DNA of 64,000 nucleotides from NCBI RefSeq assembly GCF_009647655.1, contig NZ_WJFD01000001.1, positions 2,976,001-3,040,000 of the forward strand, given 5' to 3'. Positions 51,465-60,998 of the stretch are shown in pieces. Below the pieces are notes generated by a model. That model searched no databases. It saw only the letters and a list, made by a program, of their open reading frames with translations, and had not been told where the DNA came from. Position numbers and translations under genes: made by a program. Numbering within the stretch: position 1 is the stretch's first letter; each line of letters begins with the position of its first letter. This DNA is from Chitinophaga sp. SYP-B3965 (lineage in GTDB: Bacteria > Bacteroidota > Bacteroidia > Chitinophagales > Chitinophagaceae).

Positions 51465-54400
51465 TTAGAAAGCATAGGTGAACGTTACATTGTAATAGCG
51501 GCCCGTCCTGTATTGCAGGAAAATATTATCCCCTTCGTAATAGTAAAAACCACGACTGTTTTCATAGGAAGGAACAGCAGCTGTACGCACCTCTTTGTTG
51601 TATTTATGGTTGTAATTCTGATCTTCTGCAATACGCACCGGTTCGTCCAGCAGGTTTTGTACATTGATCCGTACCTGTAATGACCGGTATAAACGTTGCG
51701 TAAATGAAAAGTCCAGCAAATGCCGGGAGAGTTCCAGTAAGTCAGGAGAAGCGCCCAGCTTAATCAGTTCATCAATTTCATATCCTCCCTCTTTTGCCCG
51801 CAATGCCAGAATTTCTTCCGCATTGGCATCAGCCAGTGCATAGATACTGGGGCCGTTCACATTATACATAACACCAAGTTTGGTTCCCCATGCAGGGTTC
51901 TCATAATACAGGCCGGCGTTGAGTACATAAGGCGATTGCCCTTGCAAAGGTCTGCCGGAAAAGAGTCCTGCTGCGGCACCAGGTATAGTAACGATCTGAT
52001 CATTATCAGAAACCGGCATCTTAGAGCGGGAGGCTTCACTTTTGATCCATGCACCGTTCAATACGGCAGACATATTTCTGAACACCCTGCCAGGCATAAA
52101 ACCGAGGCTTTTACGCAATTCCAGTTCCACACCATATACCTTTGCGCGATCAGAATTGAAATAAGTGATCACCGTTTGTGGTATAGAACCTTCCGTGCTG
52201 TTAGCCATCCGCAACCGTTCAATCGGCCTTTCCAGGTTTTTATAAAACACACCGAGGCTTACCGTTTCATTTTGGTGGCGGCCCGGATATAATTCCAGGC
52301 GGATATCATAGTTATCGATATCTGTACCTTTCAATAAAACATTGCCACTGATGAATTCCTGGTTTACAAAGTCAAAATCCTTGAATGGTGCTATTTCACG
52401 GAACTCCGGCCTGTTTACAGTACGGCCGTAACTCGCTCGCAATACAAGGCTGGAATCCGGCCTGTAATTGATATTTACAGAAGGCAGCCAGCTGTTTTTT
52501 GCCAGGTTCACGTGTGTGGGTAAAAAGGTATTAAATGCCTCCACCGCGCCGGATACCTGTTGTACATTATGTTCAAAACGCAGCCCCGCATTCAGTATCA
52601 GCTTTTTATTAAGGCTGCTCCATTCCCCCTGTATATAACCACTGTTATTCTGCTCACTGGCCACATATTGATCCAGCGGACTTGAAACATCATACAATTG
52701 AAGTCCGGTTCCATCTTCATGAAAGAATTCCGGGCTCCATATTTTACCCAGGTCCTGTTCCCGGAAATTCAGCAACGCAGGATCTATTTTGCCATTGTTA
52801 TCCCAGGCTCCGGGATCAGTTGAAGCTACCTCCGTATTGATCAATCCACCCCGGTTCACCTTTAAAAAGCGGCGGTCTACAGAACGTATCCGGTATAACT
52901 GATAAGTACCTGCTTTGAATTGTAATTGCGGAGAAACCGTAATCGCATAATCAGCAGATCCGTTATACATGTTCTCCCGGTTGCTGACGAAAAAGCGATT
53001 CATCATCCCATAGAACATTTGATTTTCACTTGTACCATAATCCACCTGCCAGCGCAGATCTTTTTCTTCTGCACCGTTTAGGTTACCAGGTGAAAAGCTT
53101 CTCCGGAAGCGTGAGATCCGTTGATCAGGCATATCCTGCAAACTATAGGAATAACCAAGGTTCCAGTGAAGCTCCTGTGGGCGTTTTGCAACCAGGGAGT
53201 GATATCCGCTCAAATTGCCGTTGTACAGGAAACGCTGCTGAAACTGAAGGGTGTTCTGCTTATATTCTGCATAATTGAAAAGGCCGGCATTTCTGTTTTC
53301 ATTTACATTGGCCTGGGCTATATTTACCCCCGTTGTACTACGCCCATCATTCAATAAAAAATTCTTAAACTCCAGGCGGTTCCGTTCATTCATCTTTAAG
53401 GTAAAATTCTGCAGCAGGCTGATCTTTGCCGTTTGTGTGCTCAGGTCATTCTTTCCTGTTCTATTCGATGCGCCTACATTCAAACCAAATTTATCCAGCG
53501 TATAGGCATACGTGTTACCAGTTTGTCTTTGCTGCACAATATGGCGGCTTTCCTTTGTATAAGTGACCGAAGTAAGATCATACAAACGCCATTTGCCAAT
53601 ACGCCAGTTATCGAAATAATTTACAAAGATCTGCAGATCCGGTAAAGCCTGCAGACGGCCATACTCCCAGTTATTACTGAAAGCATTTAGCAACTGCGCC
53701 TGCGTGAGATTATTTTTGCCACCAGATTCCCGGTAAGAAGGGATAATGCCCGGCAGCTTGCGCGAACCGTCATCAAAGCCCAGCCAGTCTGTATTGCCGG
53801 CTTTATAACCATTCAGATCTTTGAACGTAGTGCCATCACGGTATCCTAGTTGCACACCCACATCCAGGTGGCGCACCGGTTTTGCATTCTTGGTGAAAAC
53901 CTTTACAGCTCCACCTGCATAATCGCCCAATAGTTCAGCAGCCGGAGACTTGTACACGAGGATACGATCAATGATTGGAGAAGGCAACATATCATAAGCA
54001 AATGCCCGGTTATACACTTCCGTGGAAGGTGCCAGGTTATCATTCAGGTAAGTAAGGTTATACCGCTGATTCATGCCCCTCACTACAATAAACTTATCGT
54101 CCACCACGGTAACACCGGGAATACGTTTTACAATTTCCGCCGCATTCCGGTCTGCCGATTTCACGATCTGTTCATTGGAAATACCGGAAACAACAGCCCG
54201 GGATGTTTTAATTTCAGTCAGCAGTTCTTTATCTGTAGTGTAGGTGACCGGTGCGCGGGATAATCTCTTTCCACTCTTTACCACTACCGTGTTCAGTTGT
54301 TTGGCGCCCTGCAGTTTGATATCTGCCACTACATCTTTTTCACCCGCTGTTATTTGCTGTGTAGTGGTTTCATAACCAATGAAAGATACCTTGATGGTGT

Positions 54401-54935
54401 ACTTCCCTCCGGGTACTCCTTCAAACCGGTAATACCCTTTTTCATCAGCGGCCAGGCCCCTGTTCAGTTCCACGATCATCACCGTAGCGCCCGGCAGTGG
54501 CTGCGAAGTTTCAAATTCCACAATACGCCCTCTCACTGTAACTTTCACCTGCTGAACCGGAACCGGAGGGGTAATTTCGCTTACTGCCAGCATGCGATTG
54601 GTACGGCTGAAACGCAATCTCCCTTCTGCGGAGAGTTGGGTTAACGCATGTAACATAGACTTATCCTCCACATCAATGCTGATAGGGCCTAATTTGCCCA
54701 GCTTTGCCGGATAGGTAAAAGTAAACCCCGACTGCTTCTCCAGCCCTTTCAGGATCTCTTCGAGGAAGGCATGCTCATAGTGAAGCGTAACCCGGATCTT
54801 AGCCAAGTCCTGCGATCTCCCTTCCTTTGCCGGCAGTAAACCTACAGCAGATAAAGTGATCACTAAAGCCATAAAAGTGAGTCTCCCCATAAACAATAGT
54901 GGTTTAATTACACTTCTTTTCGTAAAATTGTGCAT
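51465..54935 (-). CDS. TonB-dependent receptor with STN signalling domain (FecA-like regulation)
   Basis: This 1156-residue outer-membrane receptor has a signal peptide, an STN domain (about 45-110; LHYEHAFLEEILKGLEKQSGFTF), a CarboxypepD-like domain (VRGRIVEFETSQPLPGATVMI), a plug (IVVRGMNQRYNLTYLNDNLAPS and GDYAGGAVKVFTKN) and a large barrel. An STN domain means it signals substrate binding through FecR to the ECF sigma factor; both are encoded just upstream. There is no SusD partner; a DUF4397 lipoprotein and a large lipoprotein follow. The ATG at 54935 is preferred over the open frame upstream. The substrate is unknown. Confidence 0.9.
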   Translation of the reverse strand: MHNFTKRSVIKPLLFMGRLTFMALVITLSAVGLLPAKEGRSQDLAKIRVTLHYEHAFLEEILKGLEKQSGFTFTYPAKLGKLGPISIDVEDKSMLHALTQLSAEGRLRFSRTNRMLAVSEITPPVPVQQVKVTVRGRIVEFETSQPLPGATVMIVELNRGLAADEKGYYRFEGVPGGKYTIKVSFIGYETTTQQITAGEKDVVADIKLQGAKQLNTVVVKSGKRLSRAPVTYTTDKELLTEIKTSRAVVSGISNEQIVKSADRNAAEIVKRIPGVTVVDDKFIVVRGMNQRYNLTYLNDNLAPSTEVYNRAFAYDMLPSPIIDRILVYKSPAAELLGDYAGGAVKVFTKNAKPVRHLDVGVQLGYRDGTTFKDLNGYKAGNTDWLGFDDGSRKLPGIIPSYRESGGKNNLTQAQLLNAFSNNWEYGRLQALPDLQIFVNYFDNWRIGKWRLYDLTSVTYTKESRHIVQQRQTGNTYAYTLDKFGLNVGASNRTGKNDLSTQTAKISLLQNFTLKMNERNRLEFKNFLLNDGRSTTGVNIAQANVNENRNAGLFNYAEYKQNTLQFQQRFLYNGNLSGYHSLVAKRPQELHWNLGYSYSLQDMPDQRISRFRRSFSPGNLNGAEEKDLRWQVDYGTSENQMFYGMMNRFFVSNRENMYNGSADYAITVSPQLQFKAGTYQLYRIRSVDRRFLKVNRGGLINTEVASTDPGAWDNNGKIDPALLNFREQDLGKIWSPEFFHEDGTGLQLYDVSSPLDQYVASEQNNSGYIQGEWSSLNKKLILNAGLRFEHNVQQVSGAVEAFNTFLPTHVNLAKNSWLPSVNINYRPDSSLVLRASYGRTVNRPEFREIAPFKDFDFVNQEFISGNVLLKGTDIDNYDIRLELYPGRHQNETVSLGVFYKNLERPIERLRMANSTEGSIPQTVITYFNSDRAKVYGVELELRKSLGFMPGRVFRNMSAVLNGAWIKSEASRSKMPVSDNDQIVTIPGAAAGLFSGRPLQGQSPYVLNAGLYYENPAWGTKLGVMYNVNGPSIYALADANAEEILALRAKEGGYEIDELIKLGASPDLLELSRHLLDFSFTQRLYRSLQVRINVQNLLDEPVRIAEDQNYNHKYNKEVRTAAVPSYENSRGFYYYEGDNIFLQYRTGRYYNVTFTYAF

Positions 54936-55034
54936 AGTAGTTTGATGGTTGTTGTTGCGAAAATTCAATTGATCATTTAAACTATTCGGGCGAAAGTGTT
55001 CCACCACTTTCGCTCATTTCGTTTAAATAATATG

Positions 55035-55925
55035 TTACCAGATAATAATTTCCCTGTTCGTGATCTTATAACGGAATCCTTTACCGGAAAGGCTTAGCGA
55101 TTCCATGACGTTACTGATGGTTTCATTGTTTTGCGTAAGGCTGAAGCGCGTTCTTTTCAATGGCTGATCCCTGATCTCAATACTTACCCCATACCATCTT
55201 TCCAGCCGCTGGCAGATACTTTCCAATGACTGATCTTTAAATATGAGGATACCCTTTTGCCATGCCAGAGCGGCGGTTGTATCTACAGGGGCTTTCATCA
55301 GGAGGCCGTTCTTATACGTTAGTTGTTCCCCCGGATTCACGACCAGCGAATCATTTACCTGCACTTTACCACTGGCCACAGTAACGGTAGCGCGTTGTTC
55401 TTCTTTGTAAGAGGAAACATTAAAAGACGTTCCTAAAACCTGCACATCCAGGCTATCCGTATGCACAATGAAAGGATGTTCTTCATCCACATTCACTTCA
55501 AAGAATGCTTCTCCGTCCAGGAACAACTCTCTATTAGCTGCAAATTTTTCAGGAAAACGTAAATGGGATACGCTGTTCAGTAAAACGCGGGAGCCATCCG
55601 GCAGGATGATCTTTTTCTTCTCTCCTGCCATGGCCTGTATATCAAGATAAGCAACCCGGGTAGCAGGCTGCTGCCGGAATAACCAGAGCGCAGAGATACC
55701 CAGTAACACAGCCAGTACAGCTGCCACCCTTAGGAAAACATAGTTCTTCCTGCCCCTGATCATCCGCATGACCGCCCTGTTCACTTCCTTATGTTTTGCA
55801 TGTAAGGGAACCGGCTCCTGTTCAAACCGGTCGAACCAATCATCTACCCTTTTAATTTCTTCGGGTGTGCAAATGCCGGTACGGTACCTTTCCAGCAATT
55901 CAATTGCGTCTTTTTGATGCTCCAT
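55035..55925 (-). CDS. FecR-family anti-sigma factor
   Basis: This 296-residue inner-membrane protein has a cytosolic N-terminal region of about 65 residues, a transmembrane helix (VLAVLLGISALWLF, about 68-84) and the periplasmic FecR domain (EKKKIILPDGSRVLLNSVSHLRFP, REVFLDGEAFFEV-like segment, VQVLGTSFNVSSY). The C-terminal part (ESICQRLERWYGVSIEI) is the STN-contact domain. It binds the ECF sigma factor and releases it when the TonB receptor signals. It lies 100 bp upstream of the receptor gene and 70 bp downstream of the sigma gene. Confidence 0.93.
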   Translation of the reverse strand: MEHQKDAIELLERYRTGICTPEEIKRVDDWFDRFEQEPVPLHAKHKEVNRAVMRMIRGRKNYVFLRVAAVLAVLLGISALWLFRQQPATRVAYLDIQAMAGEKKKIILPDGSRVLLNSVSHLRFPEKFAANRELFLDGEAFFEVNVDEEHPFIVHTDSLDVQVLGTSFNVSSYKEEQRATVTVASGKVQVNDSLVVNPGEQLTYKNGLLMKAPVDTTAALAWQKGILIFKDQSLESICQRLERWYGVSIEIRDQPLKRTRFSLTQNNETISNVMESLSLSGKGFRYKITNREIIIW

Positions 55926-55995
55926 TACCTATAACATCTGCGTAATACCGGGTTTGTACCGAAGATGTATATTAACGCAATGTTAAGAGTTGAGC

Positions 55996-56583
55996 CTAAA
56001 GGGAAGTAAAATAAATAGCAGGAGGAACGAGTACAAGGAGTTGATTAGCTTTAAACCTTACCCGCAGCCGGTTCAGGGCCAAGGTGATATTATTTCTAAC
56101 GGTTTGTTCAGACAATTGAAGGCGTTGGGCAATTTCGCGGGAAGAGAGTTTTTCATCCCGGCTCAGGCGGAAAATATCCCGCATGGTGGAAGGCATATTG
56201 GCTACTTCTGCCTCAAATTCCTGTTTCAGTTCCTGTGCAATGGTGATCTGTTCAGCACCGGGATCTATATCCATGGGGGCGCTCATCAATATTTCCTGAA
56301 AGGCCAGCACTTTGCGGTTGCGGATAGTAAGATCGATCACCGCATATTTAGCGGCCCGGTAAAGATAGGGGTATAATGAAGTTTCAATAGTAATGGTCTG
56401 CCGGTTCTTCCAGACGGAGATAAATATATCCTGGATAATGTCCTTTGTATCTGCATCAGAACGGGTACGTTTATAAACCAGGTCATACAGCGCTTTGCTA
56501 TGCCTGTTCAGGAGAATTTCAAACGCATTGTCATTCTCCTCTTTTACAAGTTCCATCAGATCAACATCCGGCAAATTCTTCAT
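55996..56583 (-). CDS. ECF sigma factor (FecI-like)
   Basis: This 195-residue sigma-70-type factor has region 2 (NAFEILLNRHSKALYDLVY and KDIIQDIFISVWKNR) and region 4 (MRDIFRLSRDEKLSSREIAQRLQLSEQTVRNNITLAL). It heads the FecR/TonB operon and should direct transcription of the receptor genes when freed from FecR. A perfect TAGTTTTG (-7-like, 56595-56588) ends 5 bp before the ATG; if used, the mRNA would be leaderless or nearly so, so the element may be chance. Confidence 0.93.
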   Translation of the reverse strand: MKNLPDVDLMELVKEENDNAFEILLNRHSKALYDLVYKRTRSDADTKDIIQDIFISVWKNRQTITIETSLYPYLYRAAKYAVIDLTIRNRKVLAFQEILMSAPMDIDPGAEQITIAQELKQEFEAEVANMPSTMRDIFRLSRDEKLSSREIAQRLQLSEQTVRNNITLALNRLRVRFKANQLLVLVPPAIYFTSL

Positions 56584-56643
56584 GGCGCAAAACTAGGCAC
56601 AAGCCGGTTAAGTTTATATTAAGTCCGTATAAATTATTTAACG

Positions 56644-57987
56644 TTACAGGTCCTGCAAAATCCTTTTATATACCATGATCCTCAGCGGAGACGCGCCCTG
56701 CTCCTGCGCCAGCGTAATGGCGGACTGCATGGCAATAATGGCTTCCCGCTTCATCCCTGTTTTTGCATACAGCCTGGATAATACCGGATAATATAAATAG
56801 TTATGCTCGTCCAGTTCCACCGCTCTTTCCGCCCAAAGGCAGGCCTTTTTCAGATCTGTCTTATTCCTGGTATGCTGAAGATACATATCTGCCGTTATAG
56901 ACAGCACGCGGGCAAGATACCGGGAATAACTGGTGCGCCAGATCTCCTTTTGCCGGGGAAAATCCCACACCTGCAAACTATCCTTTTCACCGGAAACATA
57001 AGGATACATGAGTTCTTCAAATTGCCGCCGGTCATTATGGGCTATTTCTTCTTCCTTCATCAGATAAACGCGGTCCAGGAGCACCGGCGATCTTTCAAAC
57101 ACCCGCTTTTCCTGGCGATTCCTTACATAATACTGATTAGTAAGCAGGAAAACAGTATAAGGATATAGCAGGGCAGGGTTCTCCAGTTTTTTACTGGCGC
57201 TAAGTGCTTCCCAGAATAGCGGATCGTTCTTTGTTTCAACAGCTTTCGCCAATGAATTGACGATCACATATCCCAACGTTTGGGGAAACTGTTTAAAAAA
57301 AGTATTGTAAAAAGGCTGATGGGAAATAATATGATCAAATACAGGAGACCTTATCGTTGTGAGTATATTTAACAGGTAAGTGGCAATCACCGGATCTTTT
57401 AATTCTGCAGGTTTTAGCTGGCTGAAATATTCGTCCAGCACATGGCTGATGGTATCTTCGGGCATTTTGTACATGCAAAGCCAGTTCACATATTGCCGCA
57501 GGAAAGCCTTATCCGTTTTCCTGCTTTCAAAAGCTTCCTGGTAGGCGGTCAATGTTTCCTTCACTTCCTGTTTGTGCAAAGCACTATCCACAGAAGCCAG
57601 GAGACGTTGTGGACTAGTGAAGCCAGTGATCTTATATACTAAAAACCCATCGCCATTTATATAGAGATAAGTAGGATAACGATTCACGAAATATTTTTCA
57701 GCAAACGAGAACCCCGGACCTTTTTCCGCATTCACCTGGTAATTGATAAAGTTGGCGTTGTATGTATCCCCTACTGCCTTTAACGGAAAGATCTCCGCTG
57801 CCATTTTTTGAGAGGGTATACTCCAGTTCGTATAAACATCTACAAAGATCAGTTTCCCGCTTTTCTTAGCTTCTGCCAATACTTCCTTCCACCTGCCTTC
57901 AAAAAAGCGGATGCCATCTTCCTGTGCAAGCGCAGGAAGTGTAAAGAAGAAGAACAAACAGCAGGTTATAATTTTGACCTTTGTCAT
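56644..57987 (-). CDS. Secreted thioredoxin-fold protein without active-site cysteines (WSIPS)
   Basis: This 447-residue paralogue of the protein at 47537-48883 has the same layout: a signal peptide (FFFFTLPALAQ), a thioredoxin fold (LIFVDVYTNWSIPSQKM, cis-Pro RYPTYLYINGDG) and a helical C-terminus (ACLWAERAVELDEHNYLYY, RLYAKTGMKREAI). The redox motif is W55-S56-I57-P58-S59, so both cysteines are gone and it cannot catalyse thiol exchange. It lies between the FAD/Fe-S protein gene and the ECF sigma gene. The pair brackets the sigma/FecR/TonB unit. A binding or scaffolding role is possible. Confidence 0.82.
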   Translation of the reverse strand: MTKVKIITCCLFFFFTLPALAQEDGIRFFEGRWKEVLAEAKKSGKLIFVDVYTNWSIPSQKMAAEIFPLKAVGDTYNANFINYQVNAEKGPGFSFAEKYFVNRYPTYLYINGDGFLVYKITGFTSPQRLLASVDSALHKQEVKETLTAYQEAFESRKTDKAFLRQYVNWLCMYKMPEDTISHVLDEYFSQLKPAELKDPVIATYLLNILTTIRSPVFDHIISHQPFYNTFFKQFPQTLGYVIVNSLAKAVETKNDPLFWEALSASKKLENPALLYPYTVFLLTNQYYVRNRQEKRVFERSPVLLDRVYLMKEEEIAHNDRRQFEELMYPYVSGEKDSLQVWDFPRQKEIWRTSYSRYLARVLSITADMYLQHTRNKTDLKKACLWAERAVELDEHNYLYYPVLSRLYAKTGMKREAIIAMQSAITLAQEQGASPLRIMVYKRILQDL

Positions 57988-57999
57988 GTTAAGCTATTT

Positions 58000-60810
58000 T
58001 CAGCTGGTACATTCATCCGCGAGGTACAGGATGGATTCATAGTTCTTTCCTACCGCATCAGACAGGGCCATCTCACAGGTTTTAGCGGTAGAATAATATC
58101 CTTCATAGTTATTTTTCTTTACTTCATGGGCCTCCGGTGCAGTGGCTGCAGCGGTTAACTCAGGGAAAAGGAATCCTCTGTCTCCCGCCATACCACAACA
58201 TCCAGCAGTAATAGGAACATCTACATTATTCGCATAATGTTTCGCAATGCTCACCAGTTTGCCGGTTAACTTCATTTTCTGCAAAGTACAAACAGGGTGT
58301 AAAACAATATTATCCTTTTTATGAATAGTAACGGGTGATGCCAGCACCAGGTCATGCAGATAATCAATACTGTCAATGATCTGCATCTTATCAAAACGTT
58401 CCCTGTTTTCCGGCGTTAATACCCCACGGCTATGTTGTATCGTTTGCGAACAGGAGCTAACATCCAGCACTACAGGATAAAGGCCATGGTTCGTCCACTC
58501 CCACAATTTGCTGATGGTGTTATTCGCTGTATGCTGATAAGCCTGGCTGAATCCCTTGGAAGAAAACAACTGACCACAGCAGGTTGATTTAATATCATCC
58601 GGGATCAACACATTGATGGATGCCTTGGCAGATACACTCATGAAGGTATCCACAAGGTTCTTCTTATCATCCATGGCACCGCCCATTATACGGGAAATAC
58701 AGGTAGGGAAATACACCACAGTGGCGTGTCCCTTGTTATTAGTACTCTTAGCCGTAAAAGAAGCTGCCTGTAACTGGTTGCTCCATAAAGGGAAAGTGGG
58801 GATTATTTTCTTTATGCCCCCGGTAAATGAATGCATCGCATTTTTACCGAACACACTATTGATGGCATTCCCTGTTTTCAATGCAAAAGATACTACCTGC
58901 GTAGTAGCTTTAAAATTCTTTGCAATCTTTAGCGCTACATTATTAGCAAACGAAGTATGATTTTCTCTTCGTAATCTTTTCACAAGGTCGCCGGTATTGA
59001 TATCCACCGGACAAACAGTAGCACACAAACCATCCACAGCACAGGTTTCCAGCCCATCGTACTGGTACTCCTTTATCAACGTTGCATATTCACTTTTCTT
59101 ATCGGCTTCCTTCAGCAGCGCCAGTTCCCTTCTCACCACAATACGCCTGCGGGGCGTAAGCGTAATATCCCTGCTGGGACATTTATGTTCACAATAACCG
59201 CATTCAATGCATTTATCCACTTCCTGTTCTACTACAGGTAATGGTTTAAGATGTTTGATGTGTGCATTTTTATCATCGCTGATGATCACACCGGGGTTGA
59301 GTAAATTCTGCGGATCAATGGCTTCCTTCAGCAATCTCATCACCTGGTAAGCTTCGCCACCCCATTCCGTTTCAACGAAAGGCGCCATGTTCCGGCCGGT
59401 TCCGTGTTCTGCTTTCAGGGTACCATCATATTGCTCTACAACCAATACCACCACATCTCTCAAAAACCGATCATACCGTTCAATCTCTGCGGAAGTATTG
59501 AAAGATTGCGTTACTACGAAATGTATATTTCCATCTTTGGCATGCCCAAAGATGATGGCATTATCATAACCATGTTTTACAAAAAGCGCCTGCAGATCAA
59601 GGATAGCGCTGCCCAGTTTATCTACAGGGAAAGCAATATCTTCCAGCACCACCGTTGTGCCGCTGGCCCTCACAGCACCCACTGCAGGGAACATTCCTTT
59701 GCGGAGTTTCCATAAAAAAGCCTGCTCATATGCGTCCTCTGTGAAGCGCGGTGGTTCTAACAAAGAAAAACCATCCAGCGAAAGGCGGTTTAATTTCTCG
59801 CGCAGCAGACCTATACTGTCTGCACCAAATTCCACCAGCAACGCAGCCGCTGTTTCAGGTAATGTTTTCAATTGTTCAGGAACACCGGCAACATGTTCTA
59901 TTGATCGCAGGGATGCCCTGTCCATTAATTCCACTGCTTCCGCACCTGATAAAGTAAGTGATGGAATAGCCTGGCAGGCAGCATAGATATCCGGGAAATA
60001 TAAAAATGCAGTGGATTTATTAGGATAATCAGGCACGGTTTGCATCACCGCTTCTGCAATAAAACCCAGTGTTCCTTCCGCACCAATTAATAAATGCGCC
60101 AGGATATCCAGGGGATGCGTATAATCGATCAATGCATTCAGGGAATAACCAACCGTGTTTTTGGTTTCATATTTCTGGCGGATCCTGTTTTGTAAAACTG
60201 CATTGCCCGTAACCTGTGCGCTTAAGGTTTTGATGGAATTAAAAATAGAAGCACACTCCTTTTCAAACCGCGCATAATCTTCCGGTAGGCTCGTGTTAAA
60301 CACCTTACCATCCGGCAGGATAAAACGGATATATTTCGTAGTATGATAGGAGTTCAGTTTCACACCGCAACACATACCACTGGAATTATTAGACAGTATG
60401 CCCCCGATCATGGCAGAATCTATACTCGAAGGGTCCGGCCCTATTTTCCGTTTGAATTTTTTCAAACGGGCATTTACCATACCACCCGTAATGCCTGGTT
60501 GCACCCTCACCTGGTCTCCATTTTCTTCTATGGATAAACTATTCCAGTATTGACTCAGATCTACCAGGATGCCATCCGTAATGGCCTGTCCGGATAAACT
60601 GGTACCGCCTGTGCGGAATGTGAGGGGAATTTTATGTTGATGGGAAAAGTGAAATAGCGAGATGATCTCGTTTTCACTCACGGGTTGTACTACTGCTTTG
60701 GGCCGCAGGTAATAAAATCCGGCATCGGAGGCATAGGAAACGAGGTCTATTAATCGTGTTTTAATCCGGGCTTTGGGTAAGATCGCTTCTAATAACTTGC
60801 CTGTTTCCAT
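58000..60810 (-). CDS. FAD-linked oxidase/Fe-S protein (D-2-hydroxyacid dehydrogenase type)
   Basis: This 936-residue protein joins a GlcD-like FAD domain (about 1-500; LTFRTGGTSLSGQAITDG, GPDPSSIDSAMIGGILSNNSSGM) with two 4Fe-4S motifs (CIECGYCEHKCPSRD at about 531 and CAVDGLCATVCPVDI at about 587) and a C-terminal GlcF-like part with CCG motifs (TCCGQLFSSKG, GCCGMAGDRG). YdiJ and D-lactate dehydrogenases have this arrangement; substrates are D-lactate, glycolate or D-2-hydroxyglutarate. It should pass electrons to the respiratory chain at the inner membrane. The exact substrate is not decided by sequence. It lies 12 bp upstream of the thioredoxin-fold paralogue. Confidence 0.9.
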   Translation of the reverse strand: METGKLLEAILPKARIKTRLIDLVSYASDAGFYYLRPKAVVQPVSENEIISLFHFSHQHKIPLTFRTGGTSLSGQAITDGILVDLSQYWNSLSIEENGDQVRVQPGITGGMVNARLKKFKRKIGPDPSSIDSAMIGGILSNNSSGMCCGVKLNSYHTTKYIRFILPDGKVFNTSLPEDYARFEKECASIFNSIKTLSAQVTGNAVLQNRIRQKYETKNTVGYSLNALIDYTHPLDILAHLLIGAEGTLGFIAEAVMQTVPDYPNKSTAFLYFPDIYAACQAIPSLTLSGAEAVELMDRASLRSIEHVAGVPEQLKTLPETAAALLVEFGADSIGLLREKLNRLSLDGFSLLEPPRFTEDAYEQAFLWKLRKGMFPAVGAVRASGTTVVLEDIAFPVDKLGSAILDLQALFVKHGYDNAIIFGHAKDGNIHFVVTQSFNTSAEIERYDRFLRDVVVLVVEQYDGTLKAEHGTGRNMAPFVETEWGGEAYQVMRLLKEAIDPQNLLNPGVIISDDKNAHIKHLKPLPVVEQEVDKCIECGYCEHKCPSRDITLTPRRRIVVRRELALLKEADKKSEYATLIKEYQYDGLETCAVDGLCATVCPVDINTGDLVKRLRRENHTSFANNVALKIAKNFKATTQVVSFALKTGNAINSVFGKNAMHSFTGGIKKIIPTFPLWSNQLQAASFTAKSTNNKGHATVVYFPTCISRIMGGAMDDKKNLVDTFMSVSAKASINVLIPDDIKSTCCGQLFSSKGFSQAYQHTANNTISKLWEWTNHGLYPVVLDVSSCSQTIQHSRGVLTPENRERFDKMQIIDSIDYLHDLVLASPVTIHKKDNIVLHPVCTLQKMKLTGKLVSIAKHYANNVDVPITAGCCGMAGDRGFLFPELTAAATAPEAHEVKKNNYEGYYSTAKTCEMALSDAVGKNYESILYLADECTS

Positions 60811-60998
60811 TTAATGCTTCCTATTTTCCCTACTAAAGTAGAAAATTCTTATCTTTGAAAGAACATTCATGGAACAGATCGTTCCAAATCTCCTCCTACT
60901 GATATTATTTTAACAAGCCTTGACATAGGGTCCACATAGGCTCCAGGAAGGGTTCACCAAGGGTTCACGTTCGGTTAGCTATATAGGTAATATACTAT

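Noticed and set aside
56588..56595. TAGTTTTG as the promoter of the sigma factor gene
   Set aside because: It would place the transcript start at or inside the start codon and has no -33 partner, so it was mentioned only in the gene entry.
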